Source of the DNA: a bacterium
GTDB lineage: Bacteria; Zixibacteria; MSB-5A5; GN15; FEB-12
DNA: 16,660 nucleotides
Assembly: GCA_030640905.1 (NCBI GenBank)
Contig: DAOWIM010000067.1
Coordinates: 1 to 16,660, forward strand
Direction: 5' to 3'
Positions 1 through 6,316 of the stretch are shown here, one piece after another. Position 1 is the first letter of the stretch. Every line of letters starts with the position of its first letter. Both the position numbers and the translations under genes were made by a program. The notes under the pieces are model-generated. The model saw only the letters and a list, made by a program, of their open reading frames with translations. It was not told the DNA's origin and did not search any database.

Positions 1-30
1 GTTCTGAGCCAGGATCAAACTCTCCGTAAA
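1..30 (-). rRNA. rrs: 16S ribosomal RNA, 5' end only (partial)
   Basis: The reverse complement of bases 4-23 reads as the universal 16S start AGAGTTTGATCCTGGCTCAG (the 27F primer site). Counting back to mature nucleotide 1 puts the 5' end near base 30. The gene runs leftwards out of the window, so only about 30 nt are present. The upstream boxA and tandem promoters confirm orientation. A contig ending here fits an assembly break at a multicopy rRNA operon. Confidence 0.95.
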
Positions 31-198
31 TATTTCAAATACTTACATTCAAGCTTCAATCCCGAACTGCAATACAAACGTATGCATTATTCGGAACCCA
101 AGATTGGTCTGAAATGGCAACAGAGCAGGGTAGCTCTATTACCGCAAACCCAAAAATTAACAAGGATTCTTTGTTCTTGCTTGACGTGGCTATTTAGT

Positions 199-210
199 TT
201 TCAAAGAGCA
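199..210 (-). promoter_or_regulatory. rRNA antitermination boxA
   Basis: The minus strand reads TGCTCTTTGAAA, a close match to bacterial rrn boxA (TGCTCTTTAACA type). It lies about 170 nt before the mature 16S 5' end and downstream of both promoters. In characterised bacteria boxA RNA binds NusB-NusE and makes rRNA transcription resistant to termination. Confidence 0.85.
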
Positions 211-214
211 TAAA

Positions 215-244
215 AAATCTGCCGGTCAAATTCGCGGCAGATTT
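215..244 (-). terminator. Terminator-like hairpin in the rrn leader
   Basis: Two perfectly complementary 10-base arms (AAATCTGCCG and CGGCAGATTT) flank a 10-nt loop. Read on the minus strand, the second arm runs into six U residues, which is an intrinsic-terminator signature. It lies at the expected transcription start of promoter P2 and just upstream of boxA. It could be an attenuator, a 5' stabilising stem or part of rRNA processing; the sequence alone does not decide. Confidence 0.45.
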
Positions 245-246
245 CC

Positions 247-274
247 ATAATACGTAACCTGCAGCGCATGTCAA
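247..274 (-). promoter_or_regulatory. rrn promoter P2 (proximal)
   Basis: On the minus strand, TTGACA (274-269), a 16-bp spacer and TATTAT (252-247) form a near-consensus sigma70-type promoter. Immediately upstream (about 276-300) is a T/A-tract of UP-element type. The predicted start is near base 241, giving a leader of about 210 nt before mature 16S. Confidence 0.85.
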
Positions 275-406
275 GACCTTTTATTAAAAAAACAAAAAAA
301 CTTTTGGCCTGACAATTTGTAACCAACATATTTTCAAAGAACACTGTGTGACTCAACTGCTTGAAACTAAACCGAATAGTGAGCCACCTCTCAATATCGG
401 CTTGCT

Positions 407-435
407 ATCATAATACTTTACGATCCTCAAGTCAA
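407..435 (-). promoter_or_regulatory. rrn promoter P1 (distal)
   Basis: On the minus strand, TTGACT (435-430), a 17-bp spacer and TATGAT (412-407) form a second sigma70-type promoter about 160 bp upstream of P2 and in the same direction. Tandem promoters of this sort are common in rRNA operons. Confidence 0.75.
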
Positions 436-733
436 GGAATTCACACTAATATATTCAGTTTTTGCACAATTCATAACCGACTGCTGCCCTTGAGGTTGCC
501 TGCGTCGACCAGCCTCAATTATTAACCCGCGACAAAAAGCCAATTACAAAGCCTACTCGGTCTGTACTACAACGGTAACAGTGGCGAAGTTCTAAGCAAG
601 TAGGTCAGTCCGCCGCGGCGGATGCGCCAAGGCGTGCGGGTCCTCGTCTGCCGCTTTTCTTCGTCACAGCAGACAAGTGCCCGCTACGAGCGCCAATCAC
701 TAAACAGTAATCGCACCCCCCTCTTGCCATTGG
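436..733. other. Gene-free spacer between rrn promoters and the SIR2-like gene
   Basis: I see no supportable gene here. The left part may carry upstream activating sequence for rrn P1. The right part (609-674) holds the GC-rich palindrome unit listed separately. A 64-codon open frame starting at 622 has no recognisable product and overlaps the promoter of the next gene, so I treat it as spurious. Confidence 0.6.
609..674 (+). repeat. GC-rich palindromic repeat unit, left of SIR2-like gene
   Basis: The unit begins with the perfect 14-bp palindrome TCCGCCGCGGCGGA (609-622), followed by GGGTCCT (638-644) and GTCTGC (646-651), which can pair with GCAGAC at 669-674. The same order (CCGCCGCGGCGG, then GGGTCC, then CGTCTGC) occurs at 2374-2398 on the other side of the SIR2-like gene in the same orientation, so the two look like diverged copies of one intergenic repeat. 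Confidence 0.55.
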
Positions 734-762
734 TTGACATGTTTCTGCAAAACATTTACAAT
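734..762 (+). promoter_or_regulatory. Promoter of SIR2-like gene (predicted leaderless)
   Basis: TTGACA (734-739), a 17-bp spacer and TACAAT (757-762) form a near-perfect sigma70-type promoter. The last base of the -10 box is only 7 bases before the ATG at 770, so transcription should start on or next to the start codon. This excludes the upstream in-frame TTG at 734, which is part of the -35 box. Confidence 0.8.
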
Positions 763-769
763 TGTCCCA

Positions 770-1984
770 ATGAACGTGCTATTACTAGGTGCCGGAGCCT
801 CGAAAAGCTATTCTGAATCTCTAACAGGGGTTCGAATGCCAATAGCGAGAGATTTCTTTGATACCTTTAATCAACTCAATATCTCAAAAAACCGATGGGT
901 CCTGATTGGCTACATTTTGAATTACTTGAGGGACTTTCACAATATCCCATGTATGGATTTCATCACTTACAACGAGGACATTGAAGTACTACACAGTGAA
1001 GTTGAAGAGAAGCTAAATGCTTTGCTGAAAAACAATGAGAGCATTTTTGCCAACACCGATAACATGTTGATTTATAATACCTACATTCAACTGATTTTTG
1101 TTTTTGCAAGTGTAATTAACGAAATCCAGAATGGTCCTCCTTCACTCTCTCATTTAGAATTGGCCAGATGCTTGGCCAGCGAAGATGTCATCCTTACCTT
1201 CAACTGGGATACACTTATGGATAGGGCATTGAGCCAAACAACAAATTGGGATACTGATAATGGTTATTTAATCAAGCCGGCAAAGGTCTATAAAGATAAG
1301 TGGATCGAAGCTACAGACTGCAACGCAATAGATTACCCCATAATCATTAAGCTACATGGCTCAACAAACTGGCTAACAAGTTATTTGCGACCAGATGGAG
1401 ATAAGCTAAAATCAATTCAAGAAACTTCAACTGATAACTTCTATATTTATGAATCAACCGTAATGCCTTACAGTACTTATGAAGGAAGATTCATGAATGG
1501 GTATTCAGAATATTCCTATGGGTATTACCCCCCAAACCTTCCATTAGTCGGTGAGGTCATTTCAAAAGGTCATGTTTTATTGAAGACTACTATCACAACG
1601 AAAGATATGCCACAAGGGACAGCGTCCTCAAAAGGACTTGTTTCTATGCCTTTGATAATCCCGCCCGTTAAACACAAGAATTATTCTCACTTTGGAAATC
1701 TCTTCTCACAACTATGGAATAAAGCAGAAGAATCCTTAGTCGCCGCAGATCGAATAATCATAATTGGATATTCGTTCCCCGCCACTGACACGCAGACAGA
1801 CAAATTATTTAGGAAGGCTCTTTGCCAACGAACTAATATGCCGGACATTGTCATTATTGATCCATTACCTGAGAACATCTCTGATCGATTCACTCATGAC
1901 TACGGTATCAACGAAAGTAACGTCACCATCCACAAGACACATTTCAATCAAGATTTTGATGTGGAAGCACTACTTAAGTCCTGA
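770..1984 (+). CDS. SIR2-like domain protein, putative NAD-consuming defence effector
   Basis: 404 residues. The N terminus MNVLLLGAGAS matches the Rossmann glycine motif of SIR2_2-type proteins (G7-A-G-A-S11). The putative catalytic pair is visible as N145 in TFNWD and H196 in KLHGS, and the C-terminal part carries GYSF (333-336). There are no paired CxxC zinc ligands as in classical sirtuin deacetylases. Related prokaryotic SIR2 domains act as NADases in anti-phage systems such as Thoeris, DSR and short Argonaute-SIR2; that role is inferred here. It stands alone, with no TIR, HerA, Argonaute or sensor gene beside it. One sampled 60-base line (from 1381) is 32% GC, against 57% for a line in the 6431 gene, suggesting horizontal transfer. 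I chose ATG 770 because the -10 box directly precedes it. Confidence 0.82.
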   Translation: MNVLLLGAGASKSYSESLTGVRMPIARDFFDTFNQLNISKNRWVLIGYILNYLRDFHNIPCMDFITYNEDIEVLHSEVEEKLNALLKNNESIFANTDNMLIYNTYIQLIFVFASVINEIQNGPPSLSHLELARCLASEDVILTFNWDTLMDRALSQTTNWDTDNGYLIKPAKVYKDKWIEATDCNAIDYPIIIKLHGSTNWLTSYLRPDGDKLKSIQETSTDNFYIYESTVMPYSTYEGRFMNGYSEYSYGYYPPNLPLVGEVISKGHVLLKTTITTKDMPQGTASSKGLVSMPLIIPPVKHKNYSHFGNLFSQLWNKAEESLVAADRIIIIGYSFPATDTQTDKLFRKALCQRTNMPDIVIIDPLPENISDRFTHDYGINESNVTIHKTHFNQDFDVEALLKS

Positions 1985-2055
1985 AACACTTCCAAAGTTG
2001 ATGTCAGTTGCACGGGTGTACCACCCCCAAACCTGCTAGGAGTGAATTTTGAGTT

Positions 2056-2144
2056 CTGCAGGGTCCTAGGTCGCGCAAGCGGGCGAAGACCCTGCAGCCG
2101 TTAGCCGTCGGGTCACACCCGCTCCGCGGTGCAGGACCCAACGG
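2056..2144. repeat. Double hairpin structure downstream of SIR2-like gene
   Basis: The first hairpin has perfect 10-base arms, CTGCAGGGTC (2056-2065) and GACCCTGCAG (2088-2097), around a 22-nt loop. Directly abutting it, CCGTT (2098-2102) pairs with AACGG (2140-2144), and GGGT inside it with ACCC, giving a second stem. Two back-to-back stem-loops with shared GGGTC elements look like a REP/BIME-type extragenic element. Function is unknown. Confidence 0.55.
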
Positions 2145-2373
2145 AACATCAAAAAAAGCTACTGTGTGACGCCGTCGTCGCCGGGCCAAAATCCACATCG
2201 TACCACCCCTGATAACGTAACCGCCTATTATCGCAAAGGACAAATCCGAAATGAACGAATTAGAAAAAGTGGCCGTGCCTACAAAAAGACTACCAACCCA
2301 CTACTCCCAAACCCAAAAAATCACCAAACGAACCCATTTCCCCTGATGGGCGACCCGCACATTCAGTGGCTGG

Positions 2374-2486
2374 CCCGCCGCGGCGGGTCCCCGTCTGCTG
2401 CTGTTTCCAAAGTTGCGCGGGGTCCTAGTGCCCGCCGTGGAGGGCGGGCCAGGCACAAAACAAAGGGGCAGACCGGGAGGTCTGCC
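2374..2486. repeat. Cluster of three GC-rich palindromes
   Basis: Three perfect inverted repeats occur in a row: CCCGCCGCGGCGGG (2374-2387); GCCCGCC with GGCGGGC (2430-2436 and 2443-2449); and GGCAGACC with GGTCTGCC (2467-2474 and 2479-2486, 4-nt loop). The first, followed by GGGTCC and CGTCTGC, matches the unit at 609-674. None is followed by a T-run on the plus strand. Confidence 0.55.
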
Positions 2487-2541
2487 ACCCACGGAACCAC
2501 GAAGCGGAAAAAGCCACCATGTGGCCCCACACACTTTTGTC

Positions 2542-2569
2542 TTGGCCAAAACGGTCGATCTCATATATT
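2542..2569 (+). promoter_or_regulatory. Possible promoter of the glycosyltransferase gene
   Basis: TTGGCC (2542-2547), a 16-bp spacer and TATATT (2564-2569) make a moderate sigma70-type match. The -10 ends 6 bases before the ATG at 2576, so this would again give a leaderless transcript. No Shine-Dalgarno sequence is seen before that ATG, which fits. Confidence 0.45.
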
Positions 2570-2575
2570 GACGCT

Positions 2576-4429
2576 ATGATTCCGATGCCCATAACCAAAT
2601 TCTTCAGGAAACACCGCGCCTGGCTGGTGCCGTTGCTGATACTTGTGGTCGCCTTCTCGGCAAGACTTGTCTATCTGAATCAAATCCAGGAAATGCCGAC
2701 CTTCAATTACCCGGTCATGGATGAGAAATACCATGTCAAGCTGGCCGAGCAGATCAACTCCGACGAGGGTCTCCCCGCCGAACCGTACTATCGGGCACCG
2801 TTGTATCCATACGTCTTCGCATTCCTGCACAAGATCAGTGGCGAGTCGTTATACGTGCCGCGCTTTGTGCAAATTCTTTTCGGAACGATGATCGCGCTAC
2901 TGGTTTATCTCTTTGGCTTAAGACTGTTCACTCCAAGAGTTGCTTGCTGGGCCGGAGGCGTCGCCGCCCTCTACCCCACTCTGATATACTATGATGCCTC
3001 GCTGCTGATAACATCGTTGATGGTGCTGCTGACGATGCTACTTCTCTTCCAACTCTACCGCGCCCAAGCCAGGCCATGCCTGTCTAACTTTGTTCTCGCC
3101 GGCATTCTAATAGGGGTGGCGGGGCTGGCGCGCCCGAATATTCTCTTACTGGGGCCGGTGTTGATTGTCTGGATATGGTTGGTTATCAAACCACACATCG
3201 GATGGAAAAAAGCTCTGGTTCGATATCTTGTGATGGGACTCTTTGCATTTCTGGTCGTCCTGCCGGTTACAATCCGAAACTATGTTGTCGCCGATGATCC
3301 GGTCTTTATCGCATGGCAGGGCGGGTTCAATTTTTTCCTCGGTAACAATCGGATGGCATCCGGTTGGTCGGCCACTGTTGCCGGCATTGACATGACCTGG
3401 GAGGGCGGATACGAGGAAGCGATAGCTATCGCCGAACAGGCGGAGCAACGTAAACTCAAACGTTCGGAAGTTTCCGACTTCTGGTATGATCGAGCTTTCG
3501 AGGAGATCAATCAGGATCGGGCGGGTTTTGCCTCCCTGATGTTCAGAAAGCTCCGGCTTTTCTTCAACGGTTTCGAGATCGGCAACAACCAGGACCTATA
3601 TTTTAATCGAAACTACTCCCCTCTTCTGAGTCGCCTGATGTTCAACTGGGGAGTCATGTTCCCCTATGGTCTGATCGCACCATTGGCTTTGCTCGGGGTT
3701 GCTTTCTCTATTCGAAGGTGGCGCGACTATCTGTTGGTCTATCTGGTGATCGGCTCTTATGTCATGTCACTGCTCTTGTTTTTCGTATGCGCCAGGTTCC
3801 GACAGCCGGTGATGCCGTTGCTGATACTGCTGGCGGTGTTTGGTGGGATACATCTTTTCGGACTGTTTAGGTCACGTCAAAAAAAGAACCTGATCCTGGC
3901 CTTGTTTATTTTCGCTCTTCTTCTGGTTGAAACGAATCACGACATGCTGGGGCTTGATCCAAAACATTCCGATGCCACCAGTCATGTAAACATGGGGCTG
4001 GCCTATCTCGAAGAAAATCGTCTCTCACAAGCATACAATGAGTTCAAAAAGAGCTCCAAGCTTGATCCAACCTACGGTTCAGCATTCGCCAACCTGGGTA
4101 CAGTGACGAGCCGTCAGGGCAAACTGGCCGAAGCCACCGATCACCTCACGCGTGCTCTCGGCCTCGAACCGAATGTCCCGGCGCGCTACATGAATCTGGC
4201 AAATAACTTTTTCGACCGCACCGATACGACTTCAGCTATTCTTGTTATGGAAGATGGCGCCCGGCAGTTTCCGAACAACCCGACAATTATGCTGAGGCTG
4301 GCCCTGGCCTACCTCGATGCCGGTCGTCTCGATCAATCACGGGCAATCGTCGTTGCTGTGTTGCGGACTTACCCCGAGAATGAAACGGCGCGAGCGATGT
4401 TCACCCAGATTGAGAATCTATCAAAATAG
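2576..4429 (+). CDS. Membrane glycosyltransferase (PMT/ArnT-like) with C-terminal TPRs
   Basis: 617 residues. The N-terminal part is a polytopic membrane domain: a first hydrophobic helix after basic residues (LVPLLILVVAFSARLVYL), then a first outer loop with PVMDEKYH and PYYRAPLYPY. That pattern is typical of the PMT_2 (GT39/GT83-like) family, which transfers sugars from polyprenyl-phosphate donors at the periplasmic face; the acidic pair DE is the likely catalytic site. Many hydrophobic segments follow to about residue 460. From about D466 to the C terminus come TPR repeats (HVNMGLAYLEENRLSQAYNE, then FANLGTVTSRQGKLAEA and more). Donor and acceptor cannot be told. An in-frame ATG at 2519 would add 19 residues without family support and overlap the promoter. 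The gene converges on queT with a 35-bp gap. Confidence 0.82.
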   Translation: MIPMPITKFFRKHRAWLVPLLILVVAFSARLVYLNQIQEMPTFNYPVMDEKYHVKLAEQINSDEGLPAEPYYRAPLYPYVFAFLHKISGESLYVPRFVQILFGTMIALLVYLFGLRLFTPRVACWAGGVAALYPTLIYYDASLLITSLMVLLTMLLLFQLYRAQARPCLSNFVLAGILIGVAGLARPNILLLGPVLIVWIWLVIKPHIGWKKALVRYLVMGLFAFLVVLPVTIRNYVVADDPVFIAWQGGFNFFLGNNRMASGWSATVAGIDMTWEGGYEEAIAIAEQAEQRKLKRSEVSDFWYDRAFEEINQDRAGFASLMFRKLRLFFNGFEIGNNQDLYFNRNYSPLLSRLMFNWGVMFPYGLIAPLALLGVAFSIRRWRDYLLVYLVIGSYVMSLLLFFVCARFRQPVMPLLILLAVFGGIHLFGLFRSRQKKNLILALFIFALLLVETNHDMLGLDPKHSDATSHVNMGLAYLEENRLSQAYNEFKKSSKLDPTYGSAFANLGTVTSRQGKLAEATDHLTRALGLEPNVPARYMNLANNFFDRTDTTSAILVMEDGARQFPNNPTIMLRLALAYLDAGRLDQSRAIVVAVLRTYPENETARAMFTQIENLSK

Positions 4430-4464
4430 CAGGAGTGCTGCGACAATAGCCAGCGCGTGGTATC

Positions 4465-4980
4465 TCACCTGAAGAGGCTTCGCCTCCGCCTCCGCAGGAA
4501 GATCAACAGCGGCAATCCGAGCGCGTAAATGGCGACTACTTGTCCAAGTCCGATCATCTGCACGGTAAACCAGTAGTTGGTTCCGATGATAGGCGCAAGG
4601 TAGGCCGCCACGCCAAAAGCATTGATTAGAACCGGCGGCAACAGGGCCAGAAACATCAGAGGCAGTACCGCAGCGAGACGGTCGGTGTTGTCGTCAGCAA
4701 AACGAGCGATCCATCGCGTCAGGAGAGCGGCGATCAGGGTCAGTAATGATCCAAAGACAATATCAACCCAGCCGTTACCCCCAAAGATATTGGCCAGAAA
4801 GCAACCTACAAAAAGCCCCGGTATGGCTGCCCTGGAGATAAAGGGCAGAACGGTCAGGGCCTCAGCAATGCGGATCTGATAGACGCCAAACGATATCGGT
4901 GCGAGCAGATAGCTGACCACCACATACACGGCGGCAATGACACCGGCTGTTGATATGTCTCTGATACTCAGTTTTCCCAT
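4465..4980 (-). CDS. queT: QueT-family queuosine-precursor transporter, ECF S-component-like
   Basis: 171 residues from the ATG at 4980. About five or six hydrophobic segments are seen, with family-like stretches AGVIAAVYVVVSYLLAPISF, IRIAEALTVLPF, AAIPGLFVGCFLANIFGG and IVFGSLLTLIAALL. These match QueT (PF06177), the membrane S-component thought to bring preQ0/preQ1 or related queuosine precursors into the cell through a shared ECF energising module. No ECF ATPase or tRNA-modification gene is nearby, so it would rely on a module elsewhere. The C terminus is strikingly arginine-rich (FLRRRRRSLFR). In-frame starts upstream (ATG 4998, TTG 5004) are possible, but 4980 matches the family N terminus. 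No Shine-Dalgarno sequence or recognisable preQ1 riboswitch is seen. Confidence 0.8.
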   Translation of the reverse strand: MGKLSIRDISTAGVIAAVYVVVSYLLAPISFGVYQIRIAEALTVLPFISRAAIPGLFVGCFLANIFGGNGWVDIVFGSLLTLIAALLTRWIARFADDNTDRLAAVLPLMFLALLPPVLINAFGVAAYLAPIIGTNYWFTVQMIGLGQVVAIYALGLPLLIFLRRRRRSLFR

Positions 4981-4992
4981 ACGGGAAAACTG
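4969..4992 (-). promoter_or_regulatory. Perfect hairpin over the queT start codon
   Basis: Two exact 10-base arms, CAGTTTTCCC (4969-4978) and GGGAAAACTG (4983-4992), surround a 4-nt loop. On the minus strand the queT ATG (4980-4978) sits at the loop and the start of the second arm. In RNA it could mask initiation; in DNA it could be an operator. If translation instead starts at 4998 or 5004, the hairpin is inside the coding region. Confidence 0.6.
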
Positions 4993-5051
4993 TAGCATTA
5001 CCAATCAGGCGTCAACTTCATTCTTGCGTAAAAAATTACATTATTCGTCCT

Positions 5052-5216
5052 GCAGGCTGTTGAAAAAGCGTTCTGCTATGAGTTTACTTTAGCGCGCGGT
5101 TGAGGACGGGCGACGTAAAGCCGCCCTCTACGCGGGACGACAGTCCCTCATCGCGTAGCGGCGGGCCTTGTGTCCGCCGTCATAGCGTCGCTATAAGGAG
5201 TTTTTCTACAGCCTGC
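5052..5216. mobile_element. MITE-like element, copy 1
   Basis: A 165-bp non-coding element with imperfect 16-bp terminal inverted repeats: GCAGGCTGTTGAAAAA on the left, and on the right the reverse complement of GCAGGCTGTAGAAAAA. Inside are a GGGCG/CGCCC stem, a GGCGG/CCGCC stem and ATAGCG-T-CGCTAT. It matches 12002-12167 with about 15 differences counted by eye, near 91% identity. It lies between the queT promoter side and the 3' end of the WYL gene, 20 bp past that stop codon. No transposase is present, so any mobilisation would be in trans. The parent family is unknown. Confidence 0.8.
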
Positions 5217-5236
5217 TAGCCCGTCGCCTTAACTAC

Positions 5237-6193
5237 TCAGCGGCTGTCCTGATCGTAGCAATTCCCCAAATGTTTCCCAATTTCAGCGAGATTGCGGCGC
5301 AGCTCTTCCGGCTCGACAACGACCGCATCGCCGCCGAATCCAAGAATCCATCGTTGAATTTCCTCAATACCATTGGTGATGATCGTATAGCGCACGCGCC
5401 CGTCGCCGATCTCCTCAACCTGTTCGTCAGAATGATGCCTGGCGGACATTACGACTTTAGCCGCTGATCGGGAGAACTCGATGACGATTTTGATCGGATC
5501 ACCGCTGTAAACCGACCAACTCCCGGCAAAGTACGTCTCAGCGGTAACGCTGGTGTCCCGATCAAACGACTCCGATGTTGTCTGCATTTCCAGTATTCGA
5601 TCCAGCCGAAAAGTCCGGAACGCTTCACGGGTTCGGCAGAAAGCCACCAGATAGAAAGCGTGGCCACGAAACATGATAAAGTACGGTTCGATCACGCGGT
5701 CAGAAATACCGGACTCGATTGATTCATATTTTATCTGCAGACACTGCGACCGAGCCATTGCAGCCTCGGCCATACCAACATAACCAGTCGCTTTGGAATA
5801 ATCAAAAGAACTTGCGACCTTCACCTGAGGACCATCGGGCGTAAACCGGCTACGTCTTCGCACAGATTCAGAGAGGCCCGCCTCAAGCTTCACCATCAGC
5901 TCTTCAACTACTCTCCGATATTTGTCGGTGTCTCCGAGAGGAGTCGATTCCAGCGCAGATTTGAGCAACTGGTATTCGTCGTATGTGAAGTTGAGGGGCG
6001 GCAGGAAAGCATCAGAAGCCAGCTTGTAGCCGTTGTCATAATAGATAGGGATATTCGCCTCGGAGAGCGCAATGATATCCCGATAGATCGACCTCGGCGT
6101 GACCTGACACTCTTCGGCAAGAGCCTGAGCATTCATATTGCGGCGGGTCCGCAGAAGATTCAGGATGAAAAGCATTCGTTGATATTTGTTCAT
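5237..6193 (-). CDS. WYL-domain transcriptional regulator (HTH-WYL-WCX)
   Basis: 318 residues. The N-terminal helix-turn-helix of HTH_11 type covers about residues 1-60 (RMLFILNLLR, then LAEECQVTPRSIYRDI). The central WYL domain spans about 135-205 with HAFYLVAFC and FRTFRLDRI; the W-Y-L position reads F-Y-L. A WCX-type C-terminal domain ends in WILGFGGDAVVVEP and LRRNLAEIG. WYL domains are thought to sense nucleic acid or nucleotide ligands, and such proteins regulate many processes, including defence and DNA damage responses. This gene is transcribed away from the lipoprotein-barrel-protease operon, and the shared 237-bp intergenic region carries two matching dyads, so autoregulation and control of that operon is the natural inference. 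The start is supported by a promoter 27 bp upstream. Confidence 0.9.
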   Translation of the reverse strand: MNKYQRMLFILNLLRTRRNMNAQALAEECQVTPRSIYRDIIALSEANIPIYYDNGYKLASDAFLPPLNFTYDEYQLLKSALESTPLGDTDKYRRVVEELMVKLEAGLSESVRRRSRFTPDGPQVKVASSFDYSKATGYVGMAEAAMARSQCLQIKYESIESGISDRVIEPYFIMFRGHAFYLVAFCRTREAFRTFRLDRILEMQTTSESFDRDTSVTAETYFAGSWSVYSGDPIKIVIEFSRSAAKVVMSARHHSDEQVEEIGDGRVRYTIITNGIEEIQRWILGFGGDAVVVEPEELRRNLAEIGKHLGNCYDQDSR

Positions 6194-6219
6194 AATTGAG
6201 CCGTCCCTTTGGCCATCAC

Positions 6220-6248
6220 AATATAGTCTATTGATCTCTTCAGTGCAA
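6220..6248 (-). promoter_or_regulatory. Promoter of the WYL regulator gene
   Basis: On the minus strand, TTGCAC (6248-6243), a 17-bp spacer and TATATT (6225-6220) form a good sigma70-type promoter. The predicted start near 6213 leaves a 5' UTR of about 20 nt containing an AGGGACGG stretch before the ATG. Operator site 1 begins 2 bp upstream of the -35 box. Confidence 0.7.
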
Positions 6249-6249
6249 C

Positions 6250-6267
6250 TATGGGAATGATCCCATA
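6250..6267. promoter_or_regulatory. Operator-like dyad 1
   Basis: A perfect inverted repeat TATGGGA-N4-TCCCATA directly next to the -35 box of the WYL gene promoter. It shares its half-site and spacing with the dyad at 6295-6316. Confidence 0.7.
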
Positions 6268-6294
6268 TTCAGTAGCCTTTAGCATAGCCGTACC

Positions 6295-6316
6295 AGTATG
6301 GGGTCACCCCCATACT
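6295..6316. promoter_or_regulatory. Operator-like dyad 2
   Basis: A perfect inverted repeat with 9-base arms AGTATGGGG and CCCCATACT around a 4-nt centre. Its core TATGGGG-N4-CCCCATA has the same geometry as dyad 1. The two centres are 47 bp apart, about 4.5 helical turns. Two exact dyads of one consensus TATGGGR-N4-YCCCATA in one divergent intergenic region point to a dimeric regulator, most simply the adjacent WYL protein. I could not find a clear promoter for the rightward operon. Confidence 0.7.

Larger units (their letters stand above)
31..244 (-). other. Pre-16S rRNA leader
   Basis: This is transcribed spacer between the proximal rrn promoter and mature 16S, read leftwards. It contains boxA at 199-210 and a strong hairpin at 215-244. 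Smaller stems are visible at 122-137 (AGAGC/GCTCT) and around 160-176 (AACAAGG pairing with CTTTGTT). No ORF or tRNA is seen. In other bacteria such leaders pair with sequence downstream of 16S to form an RNase III processing stem; that partner is outside the window. Confidence 0.8.
1985..2541. other. Gene-poor, palindrome-rich spacer
   Basis: No convincing gene is present. A 31-codon frame at 2251-2346 starts with ATG after AAAGGA, but its product is proline/threonine/lysine-rich low-complexity sequence. The stretch around 2300-2345 resembles intergenic repeat sequence I recall being mis-called as ORFs in uncultivated lineages (an impression from memory). A small hairpin GGGTG/CACCC lies at 2014-2026 after the SIR2-like stop, but it has no T-run and is not a convincing terminator. 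The stronger structured blocks, 2056-2144 and 2374-2486, are listed separately. Confidence 0.5.

Noticed and set aside
734..769. TTG start at 734 for the SIR2-like gene, adding 12 residues
   Set aside because: This TTG is the first triplet of the TTGACA -35 box, and the added residues do not belong to the SIR2 N terminus, which begins naturally at MNVLLLGAGAS.
820..845. tRNA T-arm-like GGGGTTCGAATGCC
   Set aside because: It lies inside the conserved SIR2-like coding sequence, and no acceptor stem, D-arm or anticodon arm can be built around it.
2251..2346. 31-codon ORF preceded by AAAGGA
   Set aside because: The composition is low-complexity and resembles intergenic repeat sequence; nothing supports translation beyond the weak ribosome binding site.
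2467..2486. GGCAGACC/GGTCTGCC hairpin as a terminator
   Set aside because: There is no T-run after it on the plus strand, and no minus-strand gene that it could terminate.
2166..2579. 137-codon plus-strand open frame in the spacer
   Set aside because: Its product is low-complexity, basic and proline-rich, it runs through three palindromes and it overlaps the promoter and start of the glycosyltransferase gene.
4980..5051. preQ1 riboswitch upstream of queT
   Set aside because: I could not find the short H-type pseudoknot pattern of a preQ1-I aptamer; only the palindrome over the start codon is evident.
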